Source of the DNA: Gymnopus androsaceus JB14 | Lineage: Eukaryota; Basidiomycota; Agaricomycetes; Agaricales; Omphalotaceae | Assembly (NCBI GenBank): GCA_009733575.1 | Contig: ML769401.1 | Location: 365,476-429,475 of the forward strand | Length of the DNA: 64,000 bases | Direction: 5' to 3' | Shown here: piece by piece, positions 59,763-64,000 of the stretch | How positions within the stretch are numbered: the first letter of the stretch is position 1 | Layout: every line of letters starts with the position of its first letter | Program-made: the position numbers and the translations under genes | Notes under the pieces: model-generated | Database searches by the model: none | What the model saw: the letters and a program-made list of their open reading frames with translations, nothing else | What the model was told of the DNA's origin: nothing

Positions 59763-61619
59763 AAGAACAGTGAGAGATGCAGAAAGCATGGCTAACCTGG
59801 CTCGGAGCAATGACCACTCTCCAGTTGCCCTCTGTGAATGTGATGAATGTGAATTCATACGGGAGACTTATGCCTGTGAAAACCCACATGCTTGTGCCCG
59901 GCAAGCTGTTAAGCTTCTGGATACACTCCCTCAAAAGTGGGACCCAAGATGTGAACTACCAGAAGACTAGAGCTGAGAATATAATACCCTTTGATAATCA
60001 GATCACAGTTGGTGGTACCTTGGGTAACATCTTTCGAATTTTCACTGACAAGACTTCCCCAACAACAAATACTCTGCTGAACCTAAAACCAATAGCCACT
60101 ACTGGACAGTTGAAGGTCACCATCAATGGGGCCTGCAAAAACAAAGGAGAAGAAGATGAAAAAGCAGGTGCTGCAGTATTCATCTCAAACGGGCATCCTG
60201 ACAACAGGGTAGCAAAACTCCCTAAATACATAGACCAATCCAAGAAAACTGGGGAACTAGTTGCAGCAAAATTAGCTGCAGAACCACTGGATCCAAGACT
60301 GAGCCTATGCATTGAGACAAGATCCAAATACCTGCATTCAATCCTCAAGGAACCCTCAAAACTTGATGATGGAGGTTTCTTCAACACCAGAAATGCAAGT
60401 GCCCTCCAAAGTACAATTGCAAGCCTTAGGGCCCGGGAAACCCCAACACTAATAAGCCTCTCAAAAGGGGAAGATAATTACAGAAATGGAAAGGGAGCAA
60501 GAGATCAAGCCAATGTGACAGCCAGAAAAGACAGAGCAAACTATGTGAATGTATCCCCACAACCTATGTTGCAGGTAACAGGTGCCAAACTCACAACCCT
60601 GACCCAGGGCCTGGCATATAAAATCATTAAAGATATACAAACCAAAAAGAATGAGATGGTCAGGAGGAGAACAGAAGGAAACCTGAACAGAATCAAAGAC
60701 AGCATACAAGATAGGTTTGATTATATACCAACATCCGAGTCCATCTGGAAGGCAATCCAACATAAGGACCTTGAGAAAAAAACGCGTGACTTCATGTGGA
60801 TAATAACTCATGATGCATACTGGACAGGAACACACTGGCTTAGGGGAAGTATGGGCCCTGAGCTCCAAGAACGAGCCTTTTGTGCATTATGTGGCAAAGT
60901 TGATGACTTCCAGCACATATTAACAGAATGTGAGTCTCCAGGCCAAAATATCATATGGCATCTGGCCGGTAAGGTCTGGGATTTGAAAAAAAGTACTCTA
61001 CCTTGGACCTTCCTCAGTCTGGGAGACATCCTGGGCTGTGGACTGGTCAGGGCAAAAAATGGAGGTGAAAACCACCTCTGGAAGATCCTATTAGCTGAAT
61101 TGGCATACTTGATTTGGGTCCTCTGCTGTGAGCGGGTGATTGCAAATGAAGGAATCCCCTTCACTGGAACTGAAGTACAGAACCGGTGGTACAAGATGAT
61201 AAATGATAGATTAGAGATGGACTGCAGAATGACCCATCCTCGTTATGAGACAAGAACACTGTCAAAAACACTGGTCATCCAAACCTGGGAAGGGACACTC
61301 ATGGGTGAGGAGGAGCTTCCTGAAGACTGGACAACAACAAACGGGGTTTTAGTGGGTAGTACAAGGGGGCAGGGAGAAGAGGTGACTGGTGTAGGTTAAG
61401 GAGAGAGGCCCCCAGTATGTGAGTCCCACACTCAGTGCATAAATGCATTTCCCTGTGGAGATATGGAAAAGTTACAACTATGATTTATGTTACTATGACT
61501 ATGCTAACCCAAGCAGGGTCTGTTCCTTGCACAAACTAGCATGGACCTCAGAATGTGACAACTTCGTCAGCTGCTGAGGTCTGAAAAGCGCCCCTCCAAA
61601 AAAAAAGAAAAAAAAAAAG
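59763..61619 (+). mobile_element. 5'-truncated LINE with RNase H domain and poly(A) tail
   Basis: The piece starts at the copia 3' LTR, carries the C-terminal coding region of a non-LTR retrotransposon, and ends in a poly(A)-like tract (61597-61618, A9 G A10). The reverse transcriptase is missing. No target duplication can be recognised. Confidence 0.72.
59770..61399 (+). pseudogene. LINE RNase H and zinc-binding C-terminus, one frameshift
   Basis: The first part (59770-59967) reads LCECDECEFIRETYACENPH then LLDTLPQKWDPR, a Cys-rich linker common in Agaricomycete LINEs. A one-base shift near 59965 leads to a 470-codon frame. RNase H follows: VTINGACKNKG (usually T-D-G-S/A, here Asn at the Asp), AGAAVFI, KTGELVAAKLAAE (Glu), IETRSKY (usually TDSKY, here Arg) and GEDNYRNGKGARDQAN. 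Two catalytic Asp positions look substituted. Then comes HDAYWTGTHWLR and a zinc-binding CALCGKVDDFQHILTEC, as in zf-RVT domains. About 200 residues without known motif end the frame. Confidence 0.75.
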
Positions 61620-61688
61620 ATATTGAGCTCACTGTCTTGTTTACTTTCTGCTGTGTCAACTACATTTGATCTCTGATCAAATCTTCCT

Positions 61689-61920
61689 GTTACCATTACT
61701 GTTGACAACTAACTGTCCAGTACTCTCTGGCTATTGTTACCATTACTGTTGACAACCAACTGTCCAGTACTCTCCAGCTATTATCACCATTACTGTTGAC
61801 AACCAACTGTCCAGTACTTATTTACTATTACCTCTACTACTGTTGACAACCAGTGTCCAGTACTTATCAGCTACTACTACTAATACTGTTGACAACCAGT
61901 GTCCAGTACTTATCAACTAA
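61689..61920. repeat. Minisatellite, five copies of a 45-50 bp unit
   Basis: Five tandem copies of (T)ACTGTTGACAACCA-ACTGTCCAGTAC followed by a variable 15-20 bp (CTCTGGCTATTGTTACCAT and variants). It starts about 70 bp after the LINE poly(A) tract. Confidence 0.85.
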
Positions 61921-62439
61921 TAACCTTACTTACAACACTTATTACATCTAACAAAGGTACATGTGCTAGTTATTGTCTACACATAGTGACTCCCACTGTA
62001 CATAGACTTACTAATAAGTCTATTGATCCATTGTTTACTTACGTATTACATTACTTAAGTAGTCTCATAGATTAGCTCCTAACAGGTACTGAAGCTGTAT
62101 ATACAGTATAATGGTGTGTCTTTATGCTTTTCCTTTTGCTCCTTGGCCTGATCATTTTTGTAGTGTTAATAATCACGCGGACCTGCTACTATTGATGATC
62201 TCTCTGTTGCACCATATCTTATCTTAACCTTCATATTTAACCTTGTTCAACGACTTGTCCGGCTCATACAAATATACATGTATACTATCACTTCCAATTT
62301 CTCAGTGCAAACTTGCGATGTTTGGATATACATCATTAACGCCTGCAATGCCAAAACGGCTGTGCACTCAGCACTGGTAATAAATAATGCCAGCAATGAC
62401 CTTTTGATCCCCAGACAGCAGGCCTACTCTCCCTTCATC
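61921..62439. other. Intergenic, no supported gene
   Basis: A/T-rich sequence without recognisable genes. Confidence 0.4.
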
Positions 62440-62773
62440 ATGAGCACTTCAAGTTCTGCTGAGCGGATGTCAATATCATCATCTTCAAGACACCATGTGC
62501 TGTACATTGCATTGACGGAATTGATCTTTTCTATCATCTTTCTCATAGTGGGAATACTTTTGTTGTTCACTTTGGGTAATTTCAAGTCTCTGGATGTGTT
62601 ATAGAATGCCTGAACTCATTCAATGTTGTCTACAGGTAAAGAGATCCTAGACATTGATCTGGGAGCTCTTGACCTTCATATCTTTGCCTACTTTTTCCTT
62701 GCGCTATCTTTCATATTATGGTACATCTCTTAATGCTTGCTGATTTTGATATTTTATCATTAGGATATTTTGA
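62440..62773 (+). CDS. Possible small two-span membrane protein, three exons
   Basis: Exons 62440-62575, 62636-62720 and 62764-62773 join in phase (introns 60 and 43 nt, GT-AG), giving 76 residues. A Ser-rich N-terminus is followed by LIFSIIFLIVGILLLFTL and LHIFAYFFLALSFILWIF, both good membrane spans. No family is recognised. The small size makes a chance gene model possible. Confidence 0.35.
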
Positions 62774-63702
62774 CCCTGTTATTGATCCCGCTCCCTTGTC
62801 GCCATGTTCTGTGCTTTTCTTCTAATGTTTAGCCTCATAAGTATCCTCAAGTTTTCTAGAATGTAAGTATGCTCGAGTATCTGCTATACTAGATGTTGCG
62901 CTTCTGGTCTCAGTCTCTTAGACCCATATTTCATTCATAGTTGATTCCAACAAGGTATAATGTACATATAGTAGCATACACACATATATAATATAATAAA
63001 TATACTGTCTGAATTCTCTCTGCATGGACAACAGTGAACAAGTAGTAGTGAATTGAAGGATAGAAATCGTAGAATAACTGATTATCATGTCAGGATTGTA
63101 ATAAACCCTGGAATTGAATGAGATGCAATCTTTTACAGCAATCTATGTAGTAGGGACCTTGCTACGCAACTACAGGAGCTACCCGGCCTATTTAGACTAC
63201 TGTAGTTGCGAAGCTGTTTCCAGATGTTGGATACTATCTTGAAGAGTTTTTGCAAAGACATCAATGATGAAATATTTGACTCTCGCACTTTTCGTGCAAA
63301 TCTGGTTGATTCAAATCCGTATGTGGTTCGATTGTTTGGAAAGATAGAGATTCCAATGTATGTTTCATATATTGTCTGGTTTAGTACATCTTTCAAGCTT
63401 ACGTTTAAGGGCTCATGGATGAGGATGGAGATGCAATGAAGTTGTATGATTATGATGAGTTCCGGTGAATGTTGGTTTGAGTACTTTGAAGTGCAACATT
63501 TGGTGCTTATTTAAGAATTTACAAACATGAATGAGCTTTTTGCTGACTGCCGCCAGTAAAAGAACAGGAAGGAAAGGTCAAATGATTGGTGCTGAGTGTG
63601 TTTGAGTCAGTAGAGAGATGTAACTGGCGAGAAGCCTATTTTTCTATGCTGTCACTTTCCGGTACCAGGAAGATGTAGGATTTAAAAGCAAAGAAGAAGT
63701 GT
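62774..63702. other. No supported gene
   Basis: A short inverted repeat surrounds 63170-63205 (CAACTACAG...CTGTAGTTG). Otherwise nothing is recognised. Confidence 0.35.
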
Positions 63703-64000
63703 TGAGTGAATAGGGATCCGCACCGTACCGTATACGGTTACGGCCGTATGCCTTACGGTGTCTTTACGGTCAATCCTGCATCCAAGCCGTAACCGTAAAC
63801 TATTCTGAAAGTCTTTTACGGTACGGTACGGTAAATTTACTGTATACGGTACGGGTATTACGGCCGTATAGTAAGCAAAAAAATTCATTCAAACCCCTCA
63901 GCTTCCAATGCAGCTTTAAAAGCATCCTCGAATGCCTTCCGCTTGAGTCTAAGATGATGCTTCACTAACATCAACGTGCGAATTGTTGCTGGCTTCAAAC
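63703..64000 (-). mobile_element. Terminal part of a hAT transposon running off the window
   Basis: The end TAGGGATCCGCACCG starts at 63711, preceded by TGAGTGAA (63703-63710), the candidate target duplication. The next 150 bp are packed with TACGG/CCGTA words (CCGTACCGTATACGG, TTACGGCCGTA), typical subterminal repeats. The transposase C-terminus follows on the minus strand. Confidence 0.65.
63885..64000 (-). CDS. hAT transposase C-terminus (partial)
   Basis: Only the last 38 codons are in the window: LKPATIRTLMLVKHHLRLKR and KAFEDAFKAALEAEGFE, then TGA at 63885-63887. The motif in which Leu-x-Pro-x-Thr-Ile-x-x-Leu-Met-Leu-Val-Lys follows a hAT dimerisation domain is usual at the end of hAT transposases. 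The catalytic part lies outside, so whether it is intact is unknown. Confidence 0.6.
   Translation of the reverse strand, partial: LKPATIRTLMLVKHHLRLKRKAFEDAFKAALEAEGFE

Noticed and set aside
61597..61618. A-rich tract as a polyadenylation site of a host gene
   Set aside because: It follows the LINE C-terminal coding region and is best read as the element tail.

Overview
This is fungal nuclear DNA, most likely from an Agaricomycete (mushroom-type basidiomycete). The genes have many 45-80 nt GT-AG introns. Several families are typical of that group: F-box/LRR proteins, GPCR-like and DUF6534-like membrane proteins, a short Zn2Cys6 regulator and a DUF6697-like protein. The mobile DNA is a chromodomain Ty3/gypsy element, a Ty1/copia element, an RNase H LINE and many small DNA transposons. 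There is no operon structure. Host genes are sparse, and roughly half of the window is mobile or decayed DNA.

Layout. 1-10.7 kb: low gene density, with a small secreted protein (2952-3538, minus) and a six-exon Zn2Cys6 regulator (6357-7402, minus). 10.7-17.2 kb: a full-length but inactivated chromovirus with two LTRs, a 5-bp target duplication and a self-priming-type primer site.  18.3-23.7 kb: a hAT-type MITE, a dead DUF6534-like membrane gene and an intact seven-exon 7TM-type gene (22298-23658). 24.5-25.1 kb: tRNA-Ser(GCT) with an intron, a short repeat array and a second copy of the tRNA 5' half. 25.3-27.0 kb: a 492-bp foldback MITE and a cluster of 120-180 bp inverted-repeat units. 27.07-29.31 kb: a non-autonomous hAT-like element carrying a broken HSP90 copy. 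31.6-41.5 kb: the best gene block, with a GNAT pseudogene, a DUF6697-like gene, an Old Yellow Enzyme gene with an 8-bp frameshift, an intact 774-codon unknown gene and a probable membrane protein. 42.2-47.3 kb: nested MITEs, an F-box-like gene split by a MULE-like element, and a second F-box pseudogene between two inverted hAT MITEs. 49.4-59.8 kb: a copia element split by a 4.8-kb DNA transposon that itself carries GT69 glycosyltransferase and SOF1/DCAF13 fragments. 59.8-61.6 kb: the 3' end of a LINE. The right edge holds the end of a hAT element with its transposase C-terminus.

The main theme is capture of host-gene pieces by DNA transposons. Two elements with exact 8-9 bp target duplications carry recognisable pieces of unrelated housekeeping genes (HSP90; GT69 plus SOF1). 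A second theme is decay at CpG: nearly all differences between paired LTRs are CG to TG/CA changes, as expected for methylated repeats. All family assignments are from reading motifs by eye; no search was run.
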